Of a stretch of 64,000 nucleotides of DNA, positions 48,392-62,600 are shown in pieces. Source of the DNA: Lytechinus variegatus (lineage: Eukaryota; Echinodermata; Echinoidea; Temnopleuroida; Toxopneustidae); contig NC_054758.1 of assembly GCF_018143015.1 (NCBI RefSeq), positions 4,449,501 through 4,513,500 of the forward strand. The letters run 5' to 3'. Position 1 is the first letter of the stretch. Each line of letters begins with the position of its first letter. The translations under genes and the position numbers were made by a program. Under the pieces are notes generated by a model, which was given only the letters and a program-made list of their open reading frames with translations, made no database searches and had not been told where the DNA came from.

Positions 48392-49059
48392 GATTTCTAT
48401 GATCAATTGCATTGATTATTGTGCATGATCAATCACATAAATTAGCCCCACGATTTATTGCAAAACTTTATGATAAAGGGTTATGATAGGTGTATGGCAT
48501 CCTACCAAAATACTTTTGGCAATGGTTGGTTTGAAGTTTTGAAATCAATGTTGACAAGAGGGTCTATTCTCAAGATTTCAAGATTATTTGTCGTTATATC
48601 TGTTGTGCCGTCCCCACTCCGAAACCCATTGCTTCAGGCAATCGAAAAACAAGTGCTCATCAATATCTTCTTTTGCCCTATGCTTTTGCAAGAATTCTTG
48701 AGTTATTTTATGTGACCATTCTGGCTGACTGTACATCCTAGCAGCCTACATAAATCCATGACCAAAAAAGCTTCTTCAAGATACCGAGGTGAGGAATCTT
48801 CTTGAGTATTAAGAAAATATTTTTTTTTAACCCCAATAACCCCAATCTTTTATCTGCTAGGAGCAATTGATGTACAAAACTTCAGAAGCATCCTTAATTC
48901 TGGAGTGTTATACAGAAAAAGTTTCCTATTGTGCTGTCTCGCTATGTAAGTATCAGTAAATACTTATTCTGGAATCAACTGAATTACATGTGCAAGAACC
49001 TTTCAGGGTCAAGGATTTTGAAGTTGTTGGACCTGAATAGCCTCCCAGTGTGACCTTTG

Positions 49060-49700
49060 CCAACTCGGGTCATCACCACTTTAAATTCTATTTCAAGCAG
49101 CAGATCTACAAGAACTACAGTATCACAGATTTTAGAGTAGCTGCACCCAGATGGTCTCTAAGTGTATTCTTGCCACGTAATAAGTCGTCACTCATTCTTC
49201 AAGCAATTGTTCTTCAGGAAAGTTAGCAGCATCAAGGATTTCTGAGTAGTTGTGATCAAGTGGCCTCGAAAAAAAATTTCAGCCACCTCAGAGGCTGTCA
49301 CTTATTCTTCAAGCAATGGATTTCAGGAACTTCACACTATCAACACTTCTGAAGTAGTTGTGCCAGACAGCCCCTGAGCATTCCTTGGCCACTTCAGAAG
49401 TTGTCAACCATTCTTCTTATGATTAATCTGCTTCTCCAGTATCAAAGATCCTAGGGCAGTTGTACTCAGAAGGGAACCCCAGAAGTTGCCACTCATTAAG
49501 CAAGCAGTTGATCTACAAAGACCTTCTACAGCATCAAGGATTCTAGACTAGTTGTGCCCAGGTGGCCTCCCAACAGATATCAGCCACCTCACAAGTTGTC
49601 ACTTATTCTTCAAGCAGTTGATCTACAACACCTTCTGCAGTATCAAGAATACTTGAGTTGCTTGTTTGCTCACATAGCCACACTGTCTCAATGTTCTTCA
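49060..49700 (-). repeat. Degenerate ~110-120-bp tandem repeat in the ARID2 3' UTR
   Basis: On the plus strand a composite motif recurs five to six times: GTTGTCACTTATTCTTCAAGCAGTTGATCTACA, then CTTCTACAGTATCAAGGATT and TCTAGAGTAGTTGTGCCCAG.TGGCCTC (units near 49,095, 49,190, 49,300, 49,405, 49,490 and 49,590). The last partial unit runs up to ~30 bp from the ARID2 stop codon (49,724), so the array should be part of the transcript's 3' UTR. Confidence 0.7.
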
Positions 49701-49723
49701 CCTTCCTGGAAGCTCAGCTGGTG

Positions 49724-50636
49724 TCATGAGTCCATAACCAGTTTGTTCAAGCACTTGGCCAACGTTGTGGATGATTCCGTGTTGCTGATAGCCAGGCGAG
49801 CCAGAAGGAGCTCATGTTTTCGGATCTCCCTGCAAACAAAAAAAGATCAGGATATTATTTATGCTGATATATCAGGGCAAATACTCTATCTTTTAAAAAG
49901 ATTTTGCCACAGACTGAGACTGATAACGTGGCGCGTGCTTATTCTATCTGCATTAATCTTTCCTCCACTTTCATAACTTTCATCACATTCACACGTTGCA
50001 TCCGCCACTATTAGTTGGCCTTTCCTTACAAAACAGTAAGTGCAAACATGAGCGACATATTTTCAAGACGATGATATTCATGAGAGACCATCATGAGGAG
50101 TTCAGGAGACTGTTGCAGAAAGAGATGCAATTAAACGCAACAATAAAATTAATCAACTTGACTTCCAATCAATCATTTTTACCATTCTCAATCCTAGTAA
50201 ATTGAGTGCCCAATCAATTTTGAAGTCCTTGGAATGACTCGGCCAGGGATCGAGCCCATGACCTTTCTTTGATAGGGCTGGTGTGCATTCAGGGGCCCAT
50301 TTCATAAAGGACTGTTTTAACTTTGTCATTATGACAACTACCATGGTAACAGGGCTCAGCAGCCAATCAGAATCAAGGTTGCCATGGCAGTTACCATAAC
50401 GTCAAAGTTACAACAGTTGCAAATCCTTTATGAAACTGGCTTCTGGCCTTGCCGTTGAGAAAGAAACCTCTATGTTCGATGGACCCCAGTACATATACAT
50501 GTACATCAAAGCACAACCGATGAAAGACTATCATTGCTACTCACCTTCTTCCTAAGGCTGAATGCGATGCAATGTTCTTCAAGATAAGAGCTGCCGTCAG
50601 TCGTATACTCTTTGTGACAGGGCCTTCATTTTCACC
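49724..50636 (-). other. ARID2: ARID2 conserved C-terminal exons
   Basis: The exon 50,636-50,545 encodes [20 protein letters not shown] and [10 protein letters not shown]. The terminal exon 49,829-49,724 encodes [34 protein letters not shown] and a stop. Vertebrate ARID2 has [29 protein letters not shown] and LAISNMEASSTLAKCLYEL at the same place. The protein ends about 14 residues sooner than the vertebrate one. Confidence 0.92.
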
Positions 50637-53600
50637 CTGCATAGCAAATAAAAAACAAAAACAAATAATTAGAAAGTTCTCATGTTTGAATGGTGAAAAG
50701 TACAGATAAAAAGATGTAGCAAGGGACATGTACTGTAAATGTCTTGTAAGACCACCACTGTTGTCACTGTATATCAAAATAAAAGAGAAAATTCTTGTTG
50801 AATCTTCTTTAGCATGAAGAGTACACATATTAAGTGGCTGTGCTATACAAATTCATTGTATTATAATTAAATTCATCATATTATGAGAAGTTTGTGTCGG
50901 TCTATAGTCTGTTTGGCCGGTGTTACTGTGACAATTATCCCGTTAACTTACCAAGAACTTACCGAGTGATGGTGTATTGAGGTGTTTTCGTATTGCATGG
51001 TACGCAGTGTGTGCATTGTAGATGATGGGAGGAGGTTGAGGGGAGGAGTCTTATGAAGGAAGAAAGAAGGAAGAACTCATTGAGCGACGGGAGTATTGAG
51101 GCTTCTTCGTATTGCATGGTATGCAGTGTGTGCGTTGTAGATGATTGAGGGAGGTTGAGGGGAGGAGTCTTATGAAGGAGTGGGCGGGGCCTGTTTACTT
51201 ACCAAGAACTCATTGAGTGAAGGTGTATTGAGGCTTCTTCGTATTGCATGGTATGCAGTGTGTGCGTTGTAGATGATTGGGGGAGGTTGAGGGGAGGAGT
51301 CTTATGAAGGAGTGGGCGGGGCCTGTTTACTTACCAAGAACTCATTGAGTGAAGGTGTATTGAGGCTTCTTCGTATTGCATGGTATGCAGTGTGTGCGTT
51401 GTAGATGATTGGAGGAGGTTGAGGGGAGGAGTCTTGTGAAGGCGGAGGAGTGGGCTGGGCGGCACGCTGAGCTCGCTTGTCCATTGATGCTTGGATGGCC
51501 TGCTCAGAACAGTGCTTCTCCTATGGAATAAAAGGGACGAGAAAAAAAAAGTTTCATAAATCTATAGAAGTTTCATAAATCTATAGAAATCGATTACGTT
51601 GATTGTAAAATACAATCAATGTAATCAAATAATCGAAATATGTGCATAGTTTTGAATTATGGAGCCAATATTTAGACAGCATTTCAAAAGGAAGAATGAA
51701 GGATGAAGGATAGAATGGAGAAGATGAGGAAGAAAAGAAAGAGATGGATGGAAGTACATTGAGGACCAGAAATAAAGGAAAAGGAAGATGGAGGGTTAGG
51801 TGGAAGAATTGACAAATTCTTGGAAATGAGGAAAGTAAAGGAATAGCAGAAAAATAATGAGATGGAAGTTTTCAAATGTCTAGATAGATAAGATAGAATG
51901 GGTGGATGAAAAGATAAAAAAAAAGATAAGGAAAATTATGAAATTAATAATCATAGGATGAAAAATAAGAGAAATAAATTTAAAAGAATGGATAGATAGA
52001 TGGATGGATGGATGGATGAATTTCCATTCCTTTCCATTTATGCTCAATATCATACTGTTTTTGTTTTACAAAGTAAGAATGTTTGTCTGTAAAATTGTAC
52101 TTGATTTACATCACTTTATATTGCTTTGTATTATGTTTTGAATGGAAATGGAATAAAGAATTGATTTGAATGAGTGAGTGAATGAATGAATGAAAGGAAA
52201 TGAGATAGAGGAAAGTAAAGAAGCAGTAAGAAAGAGATTCAAACATGAAAACAAGCAAGAAAAGAGAAGCTCTCCTAAATAATTGATTGCATGACTCACC
52301 ATAATGTGGCTAACAACAGACCAACGTTGCCTCTGAATACGATCGCATCCATCCCATTCACAGATACCCCTGTAATTGATTGTCAGGACATGGGCCAGAC
52401 ACGTATGAGTGTGAAGAGCCTTGGCAGACACAAGCTTCCTGTGTGATAAAGAATATCAGTATTAAAGAAACAAAGAAGACTTGGACCTCCCATTACAGTG
52501 CCTATACTATTCAATGAAAGTCTTCCTGTCATAATCGCCCAAATTCACAAAAGTGGTTTTGAAAGCCATCGGTTGAACCCATGGTTTATGCAGATTATAT
52601 GTATAAATTACGCCCAATTTACTGTGTATATAAAACAAATGTCCAATGCTGATGTGCTCTTTTGTCACAGTGCGCCATATTGACAACTGTAGCCTTGGTT
52701 GTGTTATTCATGAGTCTACTGTTTTGAATTAATGAGTCCACTCTTAAAAACAGTGGACTCATGAATAAAACCGGAAATAGGAGACAATCTTGGGGGCTTG
52801 AAGCGTATAACATCAACTGGGCTATTTGTCTCTATGTATGAACTCAATGAAAATATTGCTGAGCTTGCTTTCACCATACCTGAATAGGATTACGTCTCCC
52901 AATTAGATATATGATTTGTACAATATATGGTACGGAGATTAGACATGTTAAGGTGAAACAACTGTGTTCTTAGAACAGTTTCAACACATACAAAGTATGC
53001 TTCCCAAAACAAAAGAAAAGTTCTATGACTTAATACTTCTTTCAAACCCCTTGCAATTCAATAGAAAGAAGCCCTGAAAAAAAAAAATCAAAACCCTGAA
53101 AAGTGTTATTTCTAAAATATGGTTTTGAATACAATTAGGACTAAATGAGAAGTAATTTGACTCTATTCCTCACCTGCAACAACCTTTCCATTCACAGATG
53201 TACTTTTGAACCACAGGTGCTGATTTCCCGCTAACACTACCAGACTTCCGACTTGAACTTGACGTAGATGACGACGACGAATGCCGCCTCCTCTTCTTAC
53301 CAGACCGGGGTGTTGATGGTGAAGGCGGCGTAGGAGCTGGAGTTGTCGGTGAGGGTGCTGGGTTTGTTGATTGCTTGGGGTCTGGTGATGACAGAACGTC
53401 ATCGATGGGTCGCTTGAAGCATGGGGAGGCAGTGGAAGGGCTAGATACTTGCACGGTTAACGGAGAAGGTGGCTGCTGCGCCGGCAGAGGCAAGGAAGAT
53501 TGCGTTGAGGTAGATGAAGCTAGAGGGGCAGACGTCGCCACTTGTGAGGAAGAAGTGGTCACCCTTGCCTCGGAACTGCTCGTCGGGTCGACTGAGCTTT

Positions 53601-56600
53601 GAGTCCTGTTTGAGGCAGCGGAACTTGTCTGGGTGTCACCAGACAGCGAGGTGGAGAGAGGCACTGACTGACATGAAGTTTGCTGGTTGTTGTTATTAGC
53701 ATTGGCCACTGCACCGACAGTGACGGAAGGCACGGTACTGGGAAAGCTGGGGCGGATCTCGTGGCAGAAGGCCACCAGAGACTTGGGGTTAGGAGTACTG
53801 GCATTTGGAATGTTAGGTTGGCTAAGGTTTGGTACTGCTCCATGTAGGAGCTTATCGAGTCTGTCACTCACAGTTTTATTACTATCATAATTGTCTTTGA
53901 GCAAAGAGGGTTCTGCGTGTGATCCCATATCACCATTTAACACATGATTTAAAACTGGTTTTCCCAACTTATCCGCGAGGATGCCATTTTCCGCTGAAGA
54001 AGACATGTCCCTTTTCATTTGTTCCACCACACTGTCTACTTTATCGCCAATTGTTTGAGGAGTTTTCTTCAAGAGAGATTCAATGTCTTTGGAAGCGATG
54101 CCATCCTTGGCTAGTTTGATCCCACTATGAAGTTTATCATTCATATAACCATTAGGCAGTCCTTGTTTAGTCGGGGTGTCTTGATTCGGAGAATCTACAG
54201 AGTTATTGCATTCACCGGAATCCGTCCTTGTGCCTACAGGTACAGGCAAGCCATTGCAAACAACCCCTACAACTTTCTTATCACCCTCCTCCGATATCAC
54301 ATTGATTGAATACCCACCTTTACCACTGTCCTTCTCACCGTTTGCAGCCACTTGGCTTTCAGGGACTTTGTTCTGATCATTCTTCACACTTCCGTTTTTG
54401 TTCTTCTCGCGTTCCTTGTCCTTGTCTTTGTCTTTCTTTTTATGCTTTGATTTGTTTTTCTTGGACTTTGTATCCTTCATGTTGACATTGGGGCTTGTGG
54501 TACCTGGTGGGGCCGGCAGGATGGGTTGGTGATGAAGCTGGATCTGCGGAATGTTTCCAATGGTTGGAGATGACTGGACAGTCATTCCTTGAGGGAACTG
54601 GGTGACCACTTGGACATGGGACAAAGGCATGGTCTGACCTTGAGTTTGAACAGTCATAGGAGCACCTTGTGATTGTCCAATGGCATTTAGCACTATCTGT
54701 CCCTGCTGAGGCTGTATCACTTGTAGCTGCTGCTGTCCACCGGTGTGGCCTGAAGAGCTGGTCCTTGCTGAAGCAACCGTTTAATGAGAGGAGAATCTCT
54801 GTTTGTAGGGCTCAGGGGGCCTTGTAATCTCTGCATACCTGGAAAGCGTGCTATCTGCACATTTTGAGCATTCCCTTGAACCTGAGCGACACTCGTTGCA
54901 TGGACCTGGTGAGACTGAATGGGTTGTGCGATCTGGATATTCTGAGTTCCATGAAAATGTGCAGGTTGTGGGTAAATAGCTCTTGGTGCCTGAGCCATAG
55001 TAGAAACAGGTGGCGGCTGTGGTAGAATCGGCTTTGGGCCAGTTCTAGGAGGAGCACTTACATTCTGCACCACAAGCTGTCCAGGAGTCTGGGAGAGAAT
55101 GGTAGCCTGGGCAAAGTTTCCTTGTTGTTTACTGTTGGTGTTGGTCATGATCATTGTCTGGCCAGGTTGTAGATGTTGGACACCTGTTACCACACTGACC
55201 TGCTGCTGCTGGACTTGCTGCTGACCCTGACTTTGTCCTGGAGGCTGCTGTACTAACGTCACTTGCAGAGGCACTTGCGTCTGGAACTGCTGTCCTTGGA
55301 AGTTTGTCTGGTTATGAATGACTGTTTGATGGCCTTGCATTTGAATCTGTGGTTGAACTTGAACATAGCTGCCCCCTTGGGTCTGAATGACTGTACCCTG
55401 CGAGTTTCCAACCACGGTTCCTGTTGACATGCTCACTGGATGACTCTGAACCATATTTCCAGCCTGAGTCTGCAGAACTGCCTGGTTACCATGCATCTGA
55501 ACATTGACAACACCTCTGGAGACTACAGCCTGTGTGGGAATCTGCTGTTGAATAACATACTGTTGCTGTGGTTGAGCTTGTGTTGCCATTCCACTAGTTG
55601 CTGGTTGTTTATTGCTATTGGCCAATTGGAATTGTTGGGTAACCTGTGCCTTTGTCTGCTGTTGTGGTTGGCTAAAGACACCTGCTTGATTATTACCGAC
55701 AGATTCTGGGACAGTTGAAACCAAACCTTGCATCTGCTGAGGTTGAGGCAGATCAGGTGTTGACGTCTCCCCGTTCATCTTCGGTGTCTGAGATCTCTCA
55801 TCCTCTACAGTATCTGTCTCAGACATCATGCTCTCATTTTCTTCCATTGGAATGCTGCAGGAACTTTGGTTGAGGACGGGGGAGCCTGCAATCTGGCGAA
55901 CGATACCTTCTGCGAGATCTGTCCTGTCCTCAGCATCCTCATCATCATCCTCCACCCCGACAGCATGCATATTAGGAATCTTTTCTATTCTAACCTCACC
56001 ATCTGGCAGTGGAACTTTGAGAGGGGGTTTGCACTTCTCAGTGGTTGCATCCTCAGCAGAAGGATTAGGAGATTTCTCCACTCCTCCAGATCCTCTGCTT
56101 GGACTCTTACTTGATTGTCTTGATGGGGATTTCTTCGCCGATTTCCCACTACCGTTTCGGCTCCTGCTTTTAGAGTTCAATTCAATGCTTGACTCTGAAT
56201 TTGTATCAGATTGAATATGGTGTTGTCCGTTTCCTGTCGGAACAGATATTCCTTCACTCTGCTCCTGCAGATGAGCAGGCGATGGAACACTCATGTTTGT
56301 TTGTGGAGGCATAGTAATTTCAGCTTGCGATACAATACCACTGGGCACAGTAGAAGGATTTGATGACACTGCTGTGGGTGTTCCAACATAATTCTGAGGT
56401 CCATTTACTGATTGAGCTGGGCCCATTTGTCCATTAACAGGCTTGCCATTGGTTTGTTGCAAGCCAAAGTTCAACTGTTGCTGAGGAACTCTCATGTTTC
56501 CTGCAACGATATCTGCAACACTGACATTTTCTCCCTGAGATGATTGTGGTACTGGTTGTTGCAGTGGAGTTCCCTGCGGTAACTGCTGCTGCATTACTTC

Positions 56601-59600
56601 AGGTCGCTGTATCTGATTCCCACCCACTGTATAGCTTCCCTGTTGAGGATTTTGTCCTATACTTGGCACAGTTCCAGGCAAAACTCCAGGAAGAGTCCCA
56701 GCAACGGATCCCGGAAGAGACCCTGCAACAGTTCCTTGAGGAACCTGTCCCATCTGAGGCTGCATTACTTGTGGTTGTGGCACAACTTGCGGTTGCATGG
56801 CTGGTGCCAGCGTGCTGGGCACAACCGCTCTAGGAGTCATCACTGGCCCCCCTTGGCTCACTTGACCACCCATTGATGTATGAATCTGTATCTGAGAAGG
56901 CAGCTGTCCAGTTTGGCCAAGAATCTGTCCAGGTGTTGGTCCTTGCCCGTTTGGAGGATGAGACTGCATCACTGGTGCGTGGATGTGTCCTGGTATTTGT
57001 CCATGGACCTGACCGGGCAGCTGAACAGAAGGGAGTCCAGAAGGCGGTGCAACAAGCTGTCTTTGGGGAATGCCAGGGGGAACACCCGGAGGAATACCTT
57101 GATGAAAGGTGCCACCCTTGGGAGGAGGAGGGCTTGGTGATACTGTAGGAGATGGAGAGTGTCTTTGAGCCATCCTGGCAATCATGGCTGAAGCCGTCAT
57201 ATTACCTGGAGTAGTTAGAAATCACAAAGGAACAAACAAAGACATAAATATTAACAGAATTCTTTCATTTTTCAATTTCTAAGAAACTTGCTCTCAATTT
57301 CAATTAAAAGTCAATCACACATCTTGCAATTAATTGCAAATGTGTGATTGCTGGTCTGTTTCTGACAAAAAGAGAAAGAACTCTTATTAACTTAAACAAT
57401 CACTGATCAATCATTTGCAAAATTAGAACCGAAATTTGCAAACAAATACAGGTATGTTTCTTGCAACATTCTCTCACTGGGAATTAGATGAAATTATTAC
57501 GAGACTACCTAGGATTACACTGTATGGGATAGACCAAAAAGGCATTGTATGGGATAGATCAAACAAACATTGAATATTCAGACTGAAGGGGTATTGGATA
57601 AAGACTATACTGTGGTGAACAATACAAAATGCTAAGGTGAAGGAAAATTGCCCTGTATCTTCGACCACCATACTTTCAACAGGGCCCTATACTATAGAAT
57701 AACTTTGAAAGAACGCTTATTGTTTTTGTTATGCTATAAAAGTATAAAACTTAATTAAAAAATAAAAAGATTAAAAAACAACCCCAAAAAAAGATAAAGA
57801 AAAATGTAACTATAATGTTAACTGCCACTGAATCACTGACTTTGATTTAAAACCTTAGGAGGGCCTGTTCCCACTAGAGCCCCATAACATAAAACCTAGC
57901 GCTTGATTTTCAGCTGATTTTTTTAATGCTTGATTACATACATCATCATAAGCAATCTAACATAGAAATAAGCTGAACAATCCTTCGCAAGGGTTTGTGA
58001 AACAGGGCACAGAAACATGTTAGAAGTCACACTCACCACCAGGGGAGGGGGCACTCTGGCTTGGTTGCCATTTCCATGGTAACGGGACACGCCTTCTTTT
58101 GATGCCAGCAATCAGGAACTGAGGACCCGCCTCACTATCTGTTTTCTTGCCTTCCACTGCAGGAAAGACAATCCTGCAAAAAAAAAAGGAGATGAACGTC
58201 AGCTTGAATTCCCGATGTAATATGTCTGGCAATCACACGGCAATAAACCATGATAAGATTACCAAGGGCATTTATGATGGAAGCTCTAGATTCTAGTGTG
58301 TGGGAAAAACAGATATCTGTATCAATTTCTGATTGTGTACTCTAATCGTGCATTAATTCTTGTAAAAATTGTAATTTTCATGATTTTTGTTCAATAAAAC
58401 CAGAATTGTAAAATTATCAAGACATTTTTTCTAAATGAAATAGTTTTTTCACGTAAATTTTGAAAAACATTAATACTAAGCATAGGATAAAGGAATTTAT
58501 TATTTATACAAAATATAGGATGAAGGAACAACAAATAAGGGATATCTGTAATTGCTACCTTTAGTTTCACTTTTGTAACCCTAATTTAAAATGTGTCAAT
58601 TTATCTTTTATTTGAAGCAAAACAAGTCCTCAAGTGACTCTGTATATTAAACTTGTTTCAAACTTCATTCATAATTTTTTTTTTTACTAGAAGACTTTCA
58701 CAAAGCAATTCTTCAGTAATTTTCACACGCAACTGTTATAAGCTACTGAAATCATTGCATCTGATTGGACGACAGCAAAGTTATCAATGAAAATCAAGGA
58801 CAAGACACTTCATGAAAACGCTTGCTGAGTGAAGGTTTGGTAACTTACTTGACGCATCGCATGAAGTCGTTTGAGTTGAGGATGTTCCGGCCCATGATCT
58901 TGCCACAGGCTGAGAGGTACTCTGCGTAGAGATCTATGTTGGTGATTGATGCCCCAGGGTCTAAGTCATAATGTGCGCCCAACCTGAAATATAAAGAGTT
59001 GAAGAATGTATTGATAAATCAGAGAGTGAGGGAGAAAGAATGGATGGATAGAAATATGGAGGAAATAAGTGAAGAAATGAAGAATAAGTGAAATACAGTA
59101 TATAAATTAGTGAATACAGGAAAGAATGAAAGGATTAATGAAGAATGATTGGAAAATGAAGAATGGACATAACTAAATGGATGAGTGAATAAATGAACAA
59201 ATGATAAAAAACACACAAATGGATAAAGGAATGAACGGACAGCAGATGGATGGATAGGTGGATGGATGGATTGATGGGTGGGTGGATGGATTGATGGGTG
59301 GATGGATGGGTGGATGGGTGGATAGATGGGTGGATGGATGGACAGATGGATGAATGAACAAACGAATGAACAAAGGACTGAATGAGTAAATAAATATATA
59401 TAAAATAAATTAATTAACTAAGGGAAATTAATTAAGAATGTAAACATAACTTACCACTGACAGGCTAAACTTTCCATATCAGCATCCTTTATTGGTTGGC
59501 CTCCCTGGGCTGGTGGGGGTGGGGTGGGCGAAGCTGAAGAGTTTGACGGCACTAGAGGAGGTCCTATGGAAGAAAAAACAGATAAAGCAAGAAGATGTAA

Positions 59601-62600
59601 ATCATTAATGCTGTAATTACAAATACAGCAGGGGGGGGGGGTCATACAAACAGGAAAACCCAAACTTTTCCTGGAGTTTTGACAGAGGAACTGAATTTTC
59701 TAAAACTTTAATAAAAAATTTTAATCAAAATAAATTTTGCATTCGAATACTTGTTGAGTGTTGGCAGCAAGAATATATATCTACAAATACCATATTTCAA
59801 GATGATTGGAATAAAATGACCTGACTTAGATATAACACTGCTAATGCCCAACAATTACAGTAATTATTGCCCATTATCAAGTAGGACAATTCCAAGCAAG
59901 GTGAGTCCACCCCTAATATTTGAGACCTTCCTGAAATTATACGGATCTACTTTTAATTTCATTAAAAAAATTGTAATGCTCTCAAATTATTACGGCTTCA
60001 GCAGTTCATGAAATTAAGAATGGAGAAATTAGTGGCCAGACGTACAGAAAGACTGAGCTTTTTATTTAGTACTTACTTGGTAGTTGGGCAGCTGGTGGAG
60101 TCTGGAGCTTGGCAGGAGGTTGAGGGGGGTTGTTGGGCGTCGCCCCTGGTTTACCCATAGTGACGATGGGATGGTGGATACCATCTGGTACGTGATCAAC
60201 GATCTTGATCCCTAGGAAGGCATCAGCACCTAATGACTGGGCATCCAATGTTATCAGGCATACCAGTACATCTATGAAAGGATAAGATCAAATATCAAAA
60301 CATTGAGATTAAAAGAGGGTTGGGTGTCACCCCTGGTTTACCCATGGTGGCTATAGAATGATATCATCTGGTTTATATCAACGATTTTGATCCCTACAAA
60401 GGCATTGGTGCTTAATGACTCGGCATACCAGTACAAACCTGAGAGCAAAATATCAAATATCAATAACCTTGAGGAGATCAATTTCGACAACTAGTTCAAA
60501 TGCAGCTCCAGTTACGGCTAAATTTCAATGAACAGATATCTAATAGCACAGTTTGATGCAAGGAATATGAATGAGCCTTGATCACTTACTGTCCACATAC
60601 TATCCTTTCCCCACAGACTAAGGATTAACAAAAGAACTTCAGATCAAAAGAAATATGCAAACAAAGAATTTTCAAGAATGGTCCCAAAATCCATCACAAG
60701 TTTTGCAACTAATCATAATTTTTTCAATTTGTGATCTGTTTATTACAAAAAAATAACCCTGATGATACACAAATAAGATTGATCATACAATGCAAATTTG
60801 AAATTGATACTTGCAATCAAATGCACATATCCGTCTTGTGCAGCATCCTTAAAGTGGAATTAGACAAGGGGTGTTAAGTGTAACTTAGAGTAGCACTTAA
60901 ATGCCTAGTTGCACGCATTATAAATAAAGGCATGACTGCATTTGTCAGATCATGATAAGAGGAAGCGCATTACTGCATATGAATCAATAAGACTGCGCGT
61001 TGCATATCATGTACTTGTCAGCATTTAAGTGCAACTATAAATCATACTTTGTGAAACACCCTCCTGGTTCTCGAAACAGAGCTGAGCACTTGATCATCAG
61101 GCCAAGTTTTACACTTGATTATTACATGCAATTAAGCACCATGGGGCCGTTTTATAAAGCCGTTAAGTTAGAAAGAGTGACTTTAAGCTAATGATTCTTT
61201 CTTTAACGTGTAAAATAGGTTTCCCATTCATTCTTAAAGTCGCTCTTAACTACGAACAGCTTTATGAAACTCCCCCCTCGACAAGGAATTAAGATCAGAT
61301 GCAATTCATCATTAATATTGTAGATAATACTGGTTTCACAAATGCAAACTAAACACTGATACTTGCAATCATCTGCACATTTGTCTCTTGCAACCCCCAT
61401 CCCCCCCCCACCAAGTACCTTTAAACCCATCACACAATCTTACTGGGTTATTAATGGGCTGCAAAGCCCCCCAAACACTGCCACACTAATATCTATCTAT
61501 GTGAAGATGGAAGTATGGCGCTTCAAGGTATGTACTGACCTATGCTATGGTGGACGCTCGATAGGCGCGTGCAGAAGGGCTCCTCCCTCTCCGACATGAC
61601 CAACATGACCTCTAGCGCCCCCAGCAGCAGCTGTATGTCGTGTATGGTGAGGAGGTTGACAATCTTGACGTAGATGGTTGGCTCCATGCACCGTTGAAAC
61701 AGATCAAGGTTGTTGTCGACCATCATCAGCTTCTCTATAAGCTCCATTGCTACAGATTTGTAAAGAAAATCAATATATTCATTACTATTAATGCTAATGG
61801 ATTTCAATTCAAATCAATATTTTCTTTTCATTTATTTTATATTTCTACTATTTTTCATTGCTTATACTGTAATTTAAGTTCTTTTACTCTTTTGTTGCTA
61901 TATCATATTTCAGTTGTACATATGTTTGTATATATTTAAAAGGATGTCAAGTAAATAAATAAAATTAAATTGAATAAACATCAATACAAAGAACAGAACA
62001 GATTGATAACAAAACAAATGCAACATACATCAATCATAAGGCAAGCAAATTTCAGATAGAACGGGGTAATTATTATGGCAATACAAAAGAAACAATATCG
62101 CAGCAAACAATAATTTCATGAGAAGGTTAGTTGTAATCACTCATTGTAAATCTTGAGGTGGTATTTTCACATAAACCTAACTTTGGGAAATCATGAATTG
62201 AAAAAATGTTACACTGAAGATCACCAACACAGATAAGTACATGTGGGACTGTGTATTACTATTGCTAGGAAGAAAAAAAAACCAACCTGACTGGAAATAC
62301 TGTACTTATTCTGTTGAATTTTAAGCAATTACATACTTTCAACCAGAATCATTTGGCATAATTTTTTAAAATCATACATGCAAACACTTGGATGATGAAT
62401 TCATTGGATTCTGTTTGAACACATTTCTAGCTTGTTCCCAAAACTGTCAACTGGACGTGAGACAAAATTAACTAAATCCAGTTACTCTTCGGGGAAAATC
62501 TGAATTAAACTCACATCTTAGGGTGACGAACTTGTCGGATTGTGAAAGTAGACCTTTATGGATCGTATGCAGCATGAGTTGTGTACTGACATAATCTATG

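Larger units (their letters stand above)
43111..49059. other. Gene-free stretch downstream of ARID2, partly possible 3' UTR
   Basis: No exon is recognised. On the minus strand it lies 3' of the ARID2 stop (49,724), and some of it could be a long 3' UTR, but no unique poly(A) site can be chosen among many TTTATT matches. It holds a GTAACAC-type MITE remnant (44,718-44,835), an AACTCTTTGTAAG element (44,838-45,090), a short inverted repeat (GGCTTTCCATAGTT / AACTATGGAAGGCC, 45,740-45,793), a SINE (46,590-46,855) and a TGTCAGC MITE (48,228-48,391). Confidence 0.5.

Noticed and set aside
54721..54760. Tiny intron removing the ARID2 frame break
   Set aside because: GT...AG segments of 8 or 11 nt would restore the frame, but they are far below any known spliceosomal intron size.
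55440..57148. Several open frames on the plus strand opposite ARID2
   Set aside because: They are shadows of the repetitive CAG/CCN-rich ARID2 exon; the minus-strand frame fits splice phases and vertebrate similarity.
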